Below, one piece after another: positions 1 through 5,035 of a stretch of DNA of 5,107 nucleotides (its first letter is position 1; each line of letters begins with the position of its first letter). A program made the position numbers and the translations under genes. The notes under the pieces were generated by a model. That model worked only from the letters and a program-made list of their open reading frames with translations. It did no database searches and had not been told where the DNA came from. The DNA comes from Chitinophagales bacterium. Lineage in GTDB: Bacteria; Bacteroidota; Bacteroidia; Chitinophagales; Chitinophagaceae. The stretch covers positions 1 to 5,107 of the forward strand of contig JAAFHG010000302.1 in NCBI GenBank assembly GCA_013297585.1. The letters run 5' to 3'.

Positions 1-1
1 C

Positions 2-163
2 CATTCATTACAGCCGCATAATACGGCACATATTGAAAGTCCGATGATATCTGTTAAAGAATGTAGTTTACTGCGTTCTATCCGTGGGTCTGTCAAACTC
101 GAAAAAAAAGATAGCATAGACGTTTTCTATCTAAAACGATCTTTTAGGATTAACAAGTATTGA
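2..163 (+). CDS. 3' end of an unidentified gene, cut by the left window edge
   Basis: The second frame is open from the first base to a TGA at 161-163, giving 53 residues that end in RGSVKLEKKDSIDVFYLKR followed by a basic tail (SFRINKY). No start can be assigned because the frame is already open at the edge. The other plus-strand frames are interrupted, and the codon mix resembles that of the neighbours. The pattern RGxVxL-x-KK-x-x-IDVFYL loosely recalls the last beta strands of class III adenylate/guanylate cyclase domains (RGxIxxKGKGxxxMYFV), but this is a weak resemblance over a short piece and I do not assign a function. It lies 84 bp before the recF start on the same strand, so read-through into recF is possible. 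It could be a chance open frame. Confidence 0.4.
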   Translation, partial: HSLQPHNTAHIESPMISVKECSLLRSIRGSVKLEKKDSIDVFYLKRSFRINKY

Positions 164-178
164 AAAAATAAATTTAGA

Positions 179-186
179 TGCGTTTG
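179..186 (+). promoter_or_regulatory. Weak candidate Bacteroidota promoter (-7 element) before recF
   Basis: The octamer tgcgtttg (179-186) matches five of the six fixed positions of the Bacteroidota -7 consensus TAnnTTTG. A TTG at 160-162 lies 16 bp upstream as a possible -33 element, slightly shorter than the usual spacing. A transcript from here would begin near position 193, leaving a leader of about 55 nt before the preferred ATG at 248 and almost none before the ATG at 194. The motif is short and imperfect, so it may be chance. Confidence 0.22.
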
Positions 187-247
187 CCCTGTTATGCCTA
201 TTTCATCTCGTCAATTAATCACTTCTATACCATTACTTTGCTGCCCA

Positions 248-1330
248 ATGCTGGAAGTTCAGTCCATATCGTTAGTACAGTTTCGCAATTATGTGCAACA
301 GCAATTTGCTTTTACTAGTAAAGTGATAGGCATTTGTGGGCTCAATGGTAGTGGCAAAACCAACCTGCTCGATGCGATTTACTACCTCGGTTTTACCAAA
401 AGTTATTTCAGCCGTACCGATGCACAAAATGTACATCATGGCTTGGCAGGTATGCGCTTACAAGGCCATTTTACACTCAACAACGAGCCGCAAGACTTAC
501 TCTGCATTGTACGTGAAAACAATAAAAAAGAGTTTAGCGTAAACGATGATGCGTATAAAAAATTCAGCGACCATATTGGCCGTTTTCCTTGTGTGATGAT
601 TGCGCCTGACGATGTAGAACTGATTATTGGCGGTAGCGAAGAGCGTAGAAAGTTTATTGATACCATTTTATCGCAGTTAGATGCAGATTATTTACACCAA
701 CTAATTGCTTACACCAAAGTATTGCAACAGCGCAATAGCTTACTAAAACAAGCCGCCGAACAAGGCAGTATTGACGAGGCTTTGCTCACCATTTTTAACG
801 AACAACTGAGCCAAAAAGGACAATTGTTGTACCAGCAGCGCACCCAATTTTTACAAGATTTTCTAGTGCTAGCATTACAATTTTATCAGCGCATTGCAGG
901 TAAGGCCGATGATGTGGCCATCACATATGCTAGCGATTTACAGCAAGCGCCTTTGCTACAATTATTGCAGGCCGCACAGCGTAAAGACATGGCTTTGCAG
1001 CGCACCACCGTTGGTATTCATAAAGATGACCTTACCATTACAATGGGGCAAAGCAGCTTTAAAAACGAAGCCAGCCAAGGGCAGCGCAAAAGCCTACTAT
1101 TTGCCCTAAAACTAGCCGAATGGCAAACCCTTAAAAACCAAAAAGGCTTTACCCCAATATTGCTGCTTGACGATGTTTTTGAAAAGCTAGATGAGCAACG
1201 CATGCACAACCTCTTACAGTGGGTTTGCACCGCCGATAATGGGCAAGTGTTCATTACCGATACCCATGCAGAGCGCTTGCAGCAACAGTTACAAGCCATA
1301 GGCATACAACACCAGTTGATACAATTGTAG
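248..1330 (+). CDS. recF: DNA replication and repair protein RecF
   Basis: RecF is an SMC-like ABC ATPase that binds DNA at gap and single/double-strand junctions and, with RecO and RecR, helps load RecA at stalled forks and gaps. With the ATG at 248 the protein has 360 residues, the normal RecF length. It begins MLEVQSISLVQFRNY, the usual first strand plus 'L.NFRNY' motif. Walker A is GLNGSGKT (about residues 31-38). The internal GIHKDDL matches the family G(P/I)H(R/K)DDL motif, the ABC signature region is ASQGQRKSLLFALKLAE (about 275-291), and Walker B with D-loop is PILLLDDVFEKLDEQR (about 303-318), followed by QVFITDTH. The frame is also open from an ATG at 194, but those 18 extra residues (MPISSRQLI...) are not RecF-like, so I reject that start. 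No Shine-Dalgarno sequence is evident, as is usual in this phylum. The gene converges on the metal-receptor gene. Intact, with no missing key residue. Confidence 0.96.
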   Translation: MLEVQSISLVQFRNYVQQQFAFTSKVIGICGLNGSGKTNLLDAIYYLGFTKSYFSRTDAQNVHHGLAGMRLQGHFTLNNEPQDLLCIVRENNKKEFSVNDDAYKKFSDHIGRFPCVMIAPDDVELIIGGSEERRKFIDTILSQLDADYLHQLIAYTKVLQQRNSLLKQAAEQGSIDEALLTIFNEQLSQKGQLLYQQRTQFLQDFLVLALQFYQRIAGKADDVAITYASDLQQAPLLQLLQAAQRKDMALQRTTVGIHKDDLTITMGQSSFKNEASQGQRKSLLFALKLAEWQTLKNQKGFTPILLLDDVFEKLDEQRMHNLLQWVCTADNGQVFITDTHAERLQQQLQAIGIQHQLIQL

Positions 1331-1391
1331 CCCTTGTTTTTCTTTTATGTAACCAGCGTTGGTACTACTATGATGCTTTGGTTGCAGCTTG

Positions 1392-1405
1392 TCCGCCGCG
1401 GCGGA
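1392..1405. repeat. Perfect 14-bp GC-rich palindrome in the convergent gap
   Basis: The sequence tccgccgcggcgga is its own reverse complement and stands out sharply from the AT-rich surroundings. It sits in the 111-bp gap between the stop of recF (1330) and the stop of the minus-strand gene (1442), where a bidirectional transcription end would be expected. No T-tract follows closely on either side and the palindrome has no loop of its own, so a classical intrinsic terminator is not shown. It could equally be the core of a dispersed REP-like repeat or a protein-binding site. Confidence 0.6.
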
Positions 1406-1441
1406 TCGCACACTTGTACGGTAAGATACTTTATTGAGCTT

Positions 1442-2233
1442 TTATTGAAGCGTAGCATTCTTGCTAAGATTTTTAAAATAGCTAGCAGCTTCAAGCAATC
1501 TACTACCATACCAACTAAACATTTCGCCATCAACCAATAGAATCTTTACTCTAGGTAAAGCTGCTTGCAATTCTTCAATATGTTGTTGCTTAAAAGGGTA
1601 GGGCTCGCTTGATAAAAATACAAGCTCACAATTTGCTTCAACTAATTGCTCAATAGTAATTTCTGGATAGCGATTTTCTTTGGCAAATACATTATTAAAA
1701 CCAGCATACTGCAACATATTATTAATGAAAGTATCGCCGCCAACTGTCATGTAAGGCTTGCGCCAAATGAGGTAAGCGCTTTTGAGTTTGTAGTTTGGTG
1801 TTGGTAGTTGGTTAAATTGGCAAGTAATTTCTTCAATTAATGTTTTTGCCTTTTGGTCTGTGTTGGTAATTTTTCCAACTGCTACAATCATCGCTAAAGC
1901 ATCTTCTAAATTATTTACATCGCATACCCAAACAGGCGCAATGGCCTCTAGTGCTTCCATTTGTTCTTTTACATTTTCTTCTTTATTGGCAATAATTATA
2001 TCTGGTTGTAAGGCTTTTACTGCCTCAATATTTACATTTTTAGTACCGCCAATTCTAGTTTTACTTCTAAACCATTCATTTGGATGCACACAAAACTTTG
2101 TAATACCAACAACTTCATTTTCTAAGCCCAAATAATGCAGCAATTCTGTTTGCGATGGTACTAGCGATACAATGCGCTTAGGTGTGTTTTTAAAACAATG
2201 TTTTCTGCCTAATTGGTCTATACTTTCAAACAT
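1442..2233 (-). CDS. Helical-backbone metal receptor / BtuF-like substrate-binding protein
   Basis: The 263-residue protein has the fold pattern of class III periplasmic binding proteins (BtuF, FepB, FhuD family), which capture vitamin B12, haem or siderophores for ABC importers. Visible family blocks are KRIVSLVPSQTELLHYLGL (about 19-37), VVGITKFCVHP (41-51), GGTKNVNIEAVKALQPDII (62-80) and IANKEEN (81-87). The second lobe has YLIWRKPYMTVGGDTFINN (154-172), LVFLSSEPYPF (204-214) and GEMFSWYGSRLLEA (236-249). There is no N-terminal signal peptide or lipobox: it starts MFESIDQLGRKHCFKN, directly at the first strand. This is odd for a periplasmic binder, although signal-less members are, as I recall, common in Bacteroidota. 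No permease or ATPase gene lies nearby, so the ligand is unknown. The ATG at 2233 fits the family N-terminus, and no better upstream start is seen. The gene is divergent from the DUF4846 gene and may share regulatory DNA with it. Confidence 0.85.
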   Translation of the reverse strand: MFESIDQLGRKHCFKNTPKRIVSLVPSQTELLHYLGLENEVVGITKFCVHPNEWFRSKTRIGGTKNVNIEAVKALQPDIIIANKEENVKEQMEALEAIAPVWVCDVNNLEDALAMIVAVGKITNTDQKAKTLIEEITCQFNQLPTPNYKLKSAYLIWRKPYMTVGGDTFINNMLQYAGFNNVFAKENRYPEITIEQLVEANCELVFLSSEPYPFKQQHIEELQAALPRVKILLVDGEMFSWYGSRLLEAASYFKNLSKNATLQ

Positions 2234-2304
2234 TAACTAAAGATAAGCAGTGCACTTTTATGGAAAAATGTTGTGGCAGCATCTAGCTCAAAAATTATCA
2301 CTAC
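2234..2304. promoter_or_regulatory. Divergent intergenic region likely to hold two promoters
   Basis: These 71 bp separate the start codons of two divergently read genes, so both promoters are expected here or slightly inside the genes. I see no full TAnnTTTG with a well-spaced TTG on either strand; on the minus strand a near match (TA-N3-TTTG) lies around 2290-2298. A short palindrome, gtgcac, lies near 2250. No strong operator, riboswitch or Shine-Dalgarno sequence is visible. In particular, there is no recognisable cobalamin riboswitch, and the region is too short for one. Confidence 0.35.
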
Positions 2305-3066
2305 ATGAAACTTTGTCTATTGCTTATGATGGCAACAGTTTGTATTTGTTGCCAAACTGCTACACAACCCAATATCTCATTATCACAACCTAAACAGATT
2401 GCTGAAATAGCTTTGCCTACAGGCTTTCAGCGAATAACTACAGCAACAAATACTTTTGAATACTGGCTTCAACATTATCCTTTGCTTAAAGATAATACCG
2501 TGTATTTGTACAATGGCAGCCTAAAAGCTAATCAATATTTACATGCTGCTGTGCTTGATATTTCTATTGGCAACAAAAACTTGCAGCAATGTGCAGATGC
2601 GGTAGTAAGATTAAAAGCCGAGTATCATTTTGCAAGAAAAGAATACCATAAAATTGTGTTTAATGCTGGTAAAACTGTGTTTGATTTTAATGCTTTTGCA
2701 AGTAAAAAAAATTGCTTTAGTCATGAGTGTTTGCTTGAGTTTTTAGAAAACGTGTTTAACAATTACGGTACACTCAATTTAGAAGATCAATTGCATGCTG
2801 TAACAAATTATTCTAACTTAACCATTGGTAATGTATTTATAAAAGGCGGTGGGCCTGGCCATGCGATGTTGGTGGTAGATGTTGCAGTAAATGCTACAAC
2901 TAGCGAAAAAATATTTCTATTGGCGCAAAGTTTTATGCCTGCGCAAAGTGTACATGTGGTTAAAAATCTGAACAATACACAACTAAGCCCTTGGTACAGT
3001 TGTTACGATGCAGAAATAGCAACACCCGGCTGGACATTTACTAAAACACAACTAAAAAAGTGGTAA
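2305..3066 (+). CDS. DUF4846 family exported protein
   Basis: The 253-residue protein resembles the DUF4846 family, found mostly in Bacteroidota, whose biochemical role is not established. The diagnostic stretch is in the C-terminal third: FIKGGGPGHAMLVVDVAVN (about 178-196), then IFLLAQSFMPAQSVHVVKN (203-221), and SPWYS (228-232). This GHA...D...AQS.MPAQ..H pattern has conserved His, Asp and Gln residues that could suggest an enzyme, but no catalysis is shown. An earlier block, YLYNGSLKANQYLHAAVLDI (67-86), also fits the family. The N-terminus is a hydrophobic export signal (MKLCLLLMMATVCICC). Cys15 or Cys16 could be lipidated, but the lipobox is poor, so lipoprotein status is uncertain. The ATG at 2305 gives a complete signal. 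The gene stands alone on its strand, with a repeat-rich spacer after it. Confidence 0.82.
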   Translation: MKLCLLLMMATVCICCQTATQPNISLSQPKQIAEIALPTGFQRITTATNTFEYWLQHYPLLKDNTVYLYNGSLKANQYLHAAVLDISIGNKNLQQCADAVVRLKAEYHFARKEYHKIVFNAGKTVFDFNAFASKKNCFSHECLLEFLENVFNNYGTLNLEDQLHAVTNYSNLTIGNVFIKGGGPGHAMLVVDVAVNATTSEKIFLLAQSFMPAQSVHVVKNLNNTQLSPWYSCYDAEIATPGWTFTKTQLKKW

Positions 3067-3086
3067 AAAATATAATATTGGTATTA

Positions 3087-3105
3087 GGTAAACTATCATT
3101 TTACC
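3087..3105 (+). terminator. Small hairpin after the DUF4846 gene, possible weak terminator
   Basis: The arms ggtaaa (3087-3092) and tttacc (3100-3105) can pair around a 7-nt loop, starting 21 bp after the TAA at 3064-3066. The stem is short and AT-rich and no run of T follows the right arm, so termination strength is doubtful. It directly adjoins the larger inverted-repeat block that begins near 3106. Confidence 0.25.
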
Positions 3106-3283
3106 ACTAGCGCAGGTTTGTAGCAAGGCAATGAGTTGTAGGCAACCTGTGCCAAGCTGATACTTGTTTTTCATAGATAATAGGTTTATAAATAAGTATC
3201 ATTTAGCACAAGTCAAGAGACTAGCGCTAGATAATAGCTAAAATCAACTTAATAGCACTTGCTAAACTACAAGTTTCGCAGAG
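3106..3283. repeat. Compound inverted-repeat block in the intergenic spacer
   Basis: This gene-free stretch contains several pairing segments. First, gcgcaggtt (3110-3118) pairs with aacctgtgc (3144-3152), with one G-T wobble. Second, tgatactt (3158-3165) is the exact reverse complement of aagtatca (3194-3201). Third, agtc/gact (3211-3214, 3219-3222) close a 4-nt loop, and the stem extends outward with two mismatches to 3204/3229. Fourth, ctagcgctag (3221-3230) is a perfect palindrome. The octamer actagcgc also occurs as a direct repeat at 3106-3113 and 3220-3227. Further right, ctacaagtttcgca (about 3267-3280) resembles an inverted copy of the left segment near 3110-3123. The density of pairing suggests a small non-coding repeat element (REP- or MITE-like) or a structured RNA; no open frame explains it. 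Confidence 0.5.
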
Positions 3284-3323
3284 CTGATTCTTTGTCTCTT
3301 ATAATTTTATAAATTAGGCATAG

Positions 3324-4076
3324 CTAACTTGAAAAGTACTTTATTTCCCCACCTATTTCTATGTTTTCAAAATTAAAATATTTACATTTTGATTTTGGTA
3401 GGTAGATGTGTTCGCCAACAAACTCTAAAGCACCCAAGTCTTCAATTTTAGTACCTCGTAAATTCAAAACACCACCAACTTTTTTCAATTTAGATAAAGA
3501 TTTAATTGGGAAACCTCTTAAAAGTAAACTTCCCCCAATTTCTTCGAGCTGGTTTAAGTCGGAGAAGTTAGCATCTTCGTTGTGATAGGAAATCCAAAAT
3601 GATCCATTAACTTTTTTAAGTTTTCCCAAAGAATTTATTGAAGTATGAGACAGCCCTAAACTACCATCTACTATTTCTATATTTCCCAAGTCTAGTACTC
3701 GATGTTCCTTGCGAATCGTAATTGACCCAGGTATTTTTCCAAATGCCAATGAAAATATATTTAAGTGACTATTATATTCATTAACCTTCAAAATAAATGG
3801 AAGATTATTTATGCTAGGATAATTTTCCAAATCCTTTAGTGATTTAATTCTGACAGAGGTCGTATCATATATGTAGTCTATTACAGCATCAATAAACTCG
3901 TCATCTGAAAGTTTTAATTTTGCTTTTTGTTCTTCAAATGGTAAGTAACAAAAGTTGGAACTTGAATTGGTTTCGTTTAGATCCAAATCATATGTTAAAC
4001 CCATTTTAAAAATAGGTTTGACTTTTATTCCTTCATTATCAAAAACAGAGTAAATCCTATGTTTATAATATTCCAT
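3324..4076 (-). CDS. Hypothetical protein with leucine-rich-like repeats
   Basis: The 250-residue protein has no signal peptide or membrane segment. Its C-terminal half is built of repeats of about 20 residues with the pattern (S)L-x-x-L-x-x-V-x-G-S-L-x-L-x-x-T-x-I: about 128-147, 148-171 (with a short insertion), 172-191, 192-211, and a degenerate one at 212-234. Clear examples are SLSKLKKVGGVLNLRGTKI and DLNQLEEIGGSLLLRG. Such repeats normally stack into a beta-solenoid or LRR-like binding surface. The N-terminal 110 residues (MEYYKHRIYSVFDNEG...) are not recognised; FEEQKAKLKLSDDEFIDAVIDYIYD (about 47-71) looks helical. It lies 24 bp downstream of the 134-aa gene on the same strand, so the two are probably co-transcribed. 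Codon use is more AT-rich than in recF. Protein recognition, such as an immunity or effector-binding role, is inference only. Confidence 0.75.
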   Translation of the reverse strand: MEYYKHRIYSVFDNEGIKVKPIFKMGLTYDLDLNETNSSSNFCYLPFEEQKAKLKLSDDEFIDAVIDYIYDTTSVRIKSLKDLENYPSINNLPFILKVNEYNSHLNIFSLAFGKIPGSITIRKEHRVLDLGNIEIVDGSLGLSHTSINSLGKLKKVNGSFWISYHNEDANFSDLNQLEEIGGSLLLRGFPIKSLSKLKKVGGVLNLRGTKIEDLGALEFVGEHIYLPKSKCKYFNFENIEIGGEIKYFSS

Positions 4077-4100
4077 TACATGAAAAGATTTTTAATTGAC

Positions 4101-4505
4101 TCATGATTTAAGATTATTGATAATTAATGCAGGATTTTTAATATTCCATAATCCAATTAATCTATTTTGGTTTACCTCAAGGCTTAGGAAGTATTCAACT
4201 GCATCTTTTATTTTTTTATCCAGTTTAGAATTCCCTTTACAATCGAATATTTCACCAGAAAAAAATAGTCTACAGTCAATATTTTCACTTTTTTTAATCA
4301 AATGAAAATGCGGTTTATTGTCAATAAAATGGTCATTAGAATAGATTTGGAATTGAAATCCGTATTTGGATTTCCATTCTTTTACTTGCTCAAATTCCAA
4401 GTAAATGAGATTGTCTCTTAACCCATTAATTGTGTTTCCTTTTGTTAGTTGGTGGTATATCCAATCAAAACTTTCGTCAAGTTGTAATTCTAAATTTTCA
4501 CTCAT
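4101..4505 (-). CDS. Hypothetical protein with DUF4160-like His motif
   Basis: The 134-residue soluble protein is not firmly recognised. Its central part, FQFQIYSNDHFIDNKPHFHL (about 50-69), resembles the DUF4160 hallmark (a beta strand, then SNDH, then PPHxHV), except that the usual short link between NDH and PH is lengthened by a few residues. It continues CRLFFSGEIFDCKG (78-91), like the strand-turn-strand that follows the motif in that family, and then a helix, KLDKKIKDAVEYFLS (94-108). DUF4160 genes are often found beside DUF2442 genes in toxin-antitoxin-like pairs, but the partner here is a leucine-rich-like repeat protein instead. The N-terminal 45 residues (LDESFDWIYHQLTKG...) look like a separate helical segment. 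The ATG at 4505 gives a plausible soluble N-terminus. It is the first gene of an apparent two-gene operon in AT-rich DNA. Confidence 0.68.
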   Translation of the reverse strand: MSENLELQLDESFDWIYHQLTKGNTINGLRDNLIYLEFEQVKEWKSKYGFQFQIYSNDHFIDNKPHFHLIKKSENIDCRLFFSGEIFDCKGNSKLDKKIKDAVEYFLSLEVNQNRLIGLWNIKNPALIINNLKS

Positions 4506-4667
4506 AACGACTTATTAGCTGGTTAAGTTCATTCCTAATGCTCGCAACTTTCTTTTTTGCTCAATAACGAACTCAATGTTTTAATTTTATTATCATCTAT
4601 TAAATGCAATATACATACTTTCCCAATGGCGCAAGTCTGTAGTGTACCATAGCCGATGGGAATGAAA
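4506..4667. other. Gene-free AT-rich spacer upstream of the minus-strand pair
   Basis: No open frame worth calling occupies this stretch. It should contain the promoter of the minus-strand pair, but I see no good TAnnTTTG with a spaced TTG on that strand. Two similar short strings, ctcataacga (4500-4509) and ctcaataacga (about 4559-4569), occur about 60 bp apart. Near the right end, gcgcaagtctgtag (4629-4642) matches gcgcaggtttgtag (3110-3123) at 12 of 14 positions, which indicates a dispersed intergenic repeat family. Confidence 0.4.
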
Positions 4668-4703
4668 ACCACCGCACCAAATTCCCCTCAGCAGAGCGGT
4701 GGT
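4668..4703 (+). repeat. 8-bp perfect inverted repeat (hairpin) before the tandem repeats
   Basis: The sequence accaccgc (4668-4675) is the exact reverse complement of gcggtggt (4696-4703), with a 20-nt loop. The segment is much richer in G and C than its surroundings. It is followed within 30 bp by the 21-bp tandem repeats. The adjoining text, with cccctca (4684-4690) and ccggggtgtta (4710-4720), resembles, from memory, degenerate copies of GC-rich intergenic repeats widespread in Bacteroidota genomes. No poly-T follows it, so it is not a standard terminator. Confidence 0.5.
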
Positions 4704-4728
4704 CGCAGACCGGGGTGTTATTGTTTTA

Positions 4729-4917
4729 CCTTACAACCCCAACGTTGATACACACATCGCCAAAGTAAACCGCAACAATGCCATATCCAATCGTTACAAT
4801 GCCAATGTTAATTGCAACAATGCCAATGTATATCGTTACAATGGCACTGCAATGCCTTACAATGCCATTGTAAAGCGTTACATCGTGAATGTATTCAAAA
4901 AAAACGCACTGTATTTA
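4729..4917 (+). repeat. Degenerate 21-bp tandem repeat, nine units
   Basis: Nine consecutive 21-nt units can be laid out without gaps from 4729. The consensus by triplets is cgt-tac-aat-gcc-aat-gta plus one variable triplet. Units 3 to 7 (4771-4875) are the best preserved and the outer ones are eroded. Because the period is a multiple of three, one frame stays open (78 codons from a GTG at 4699), giving heptads such as RYNANVN and CNNANVY. I regard this as a consequence of the repeat, not as a gene. Unit 7 contains a near-perfect palindrome, ttacaatg-c-cattgtaa (4857-4873), and a related piece, acattggcactgtaatggc, lies just outside at 4920-4938. The tract is upstream of the right-edge gene and could act as a leader, spacer or slippage-prone region. 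Confidence 0.75.
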
Positions 4918-5035
4918 AACACATTGGCACTGTAATGGCTATTTTTTAGATGTTTTCTAATTATGATTTTATTGCAGTTTATTATTCTTATATTAGTACT
5001 GTTAATGTAATTTCAAACAATTAAACATCTATTTT

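Noticed and set aside
194..247. Extended recF start giving 18 more N-terminal residues
   Set aside because: The extra residues do not match RecF proteins, while the ATG at 248 gives the canonical MLEVQSISLVQFRNY start and 360 residues.
1334..1540. Small open frames on both strands in and near the recF/metal-receptor gap
   Set aside because: They overlap the 3' end of the well-supported metal-receptor gene, have no recognisable protein features, and cross the palindrome.
1860..2135. 91-codon plus-strand open frame inside the metal-receptor gene
   Set aside because: It is antisense to a clear family member, and its hydrophobic translation is a typical antisense artefact.
3067..3323. tRNA or known structured RNA in the spacer
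   Set aside because: The stems do not form a cloverleaf, no TpsiC-arm sequence or CCA end is seen, and no known riboswitch motif was recognised.
4500..4570. Integron attC-like site (the taacga strings near the 134-aa gene start)
   Set aside because: Gene size and unknown function would suit a cassette, but I could not find paired core sites with the required inverted arms, and no integrase is in the window.
4729..4917. CRISPR array
   Set aside because: Units are 21 bp, contiguous and degenerate, with no unique spacers and no cas genes.
4699..4932. 78-codon plus-strand open frame with GTG start
   Set aside because: It is almost wholly made of the 21-bp tandem repeat, whose period is a multiple of three, so an open frame is expected without coding selection. 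The encoded Asn-rich heptads look like no known protein.
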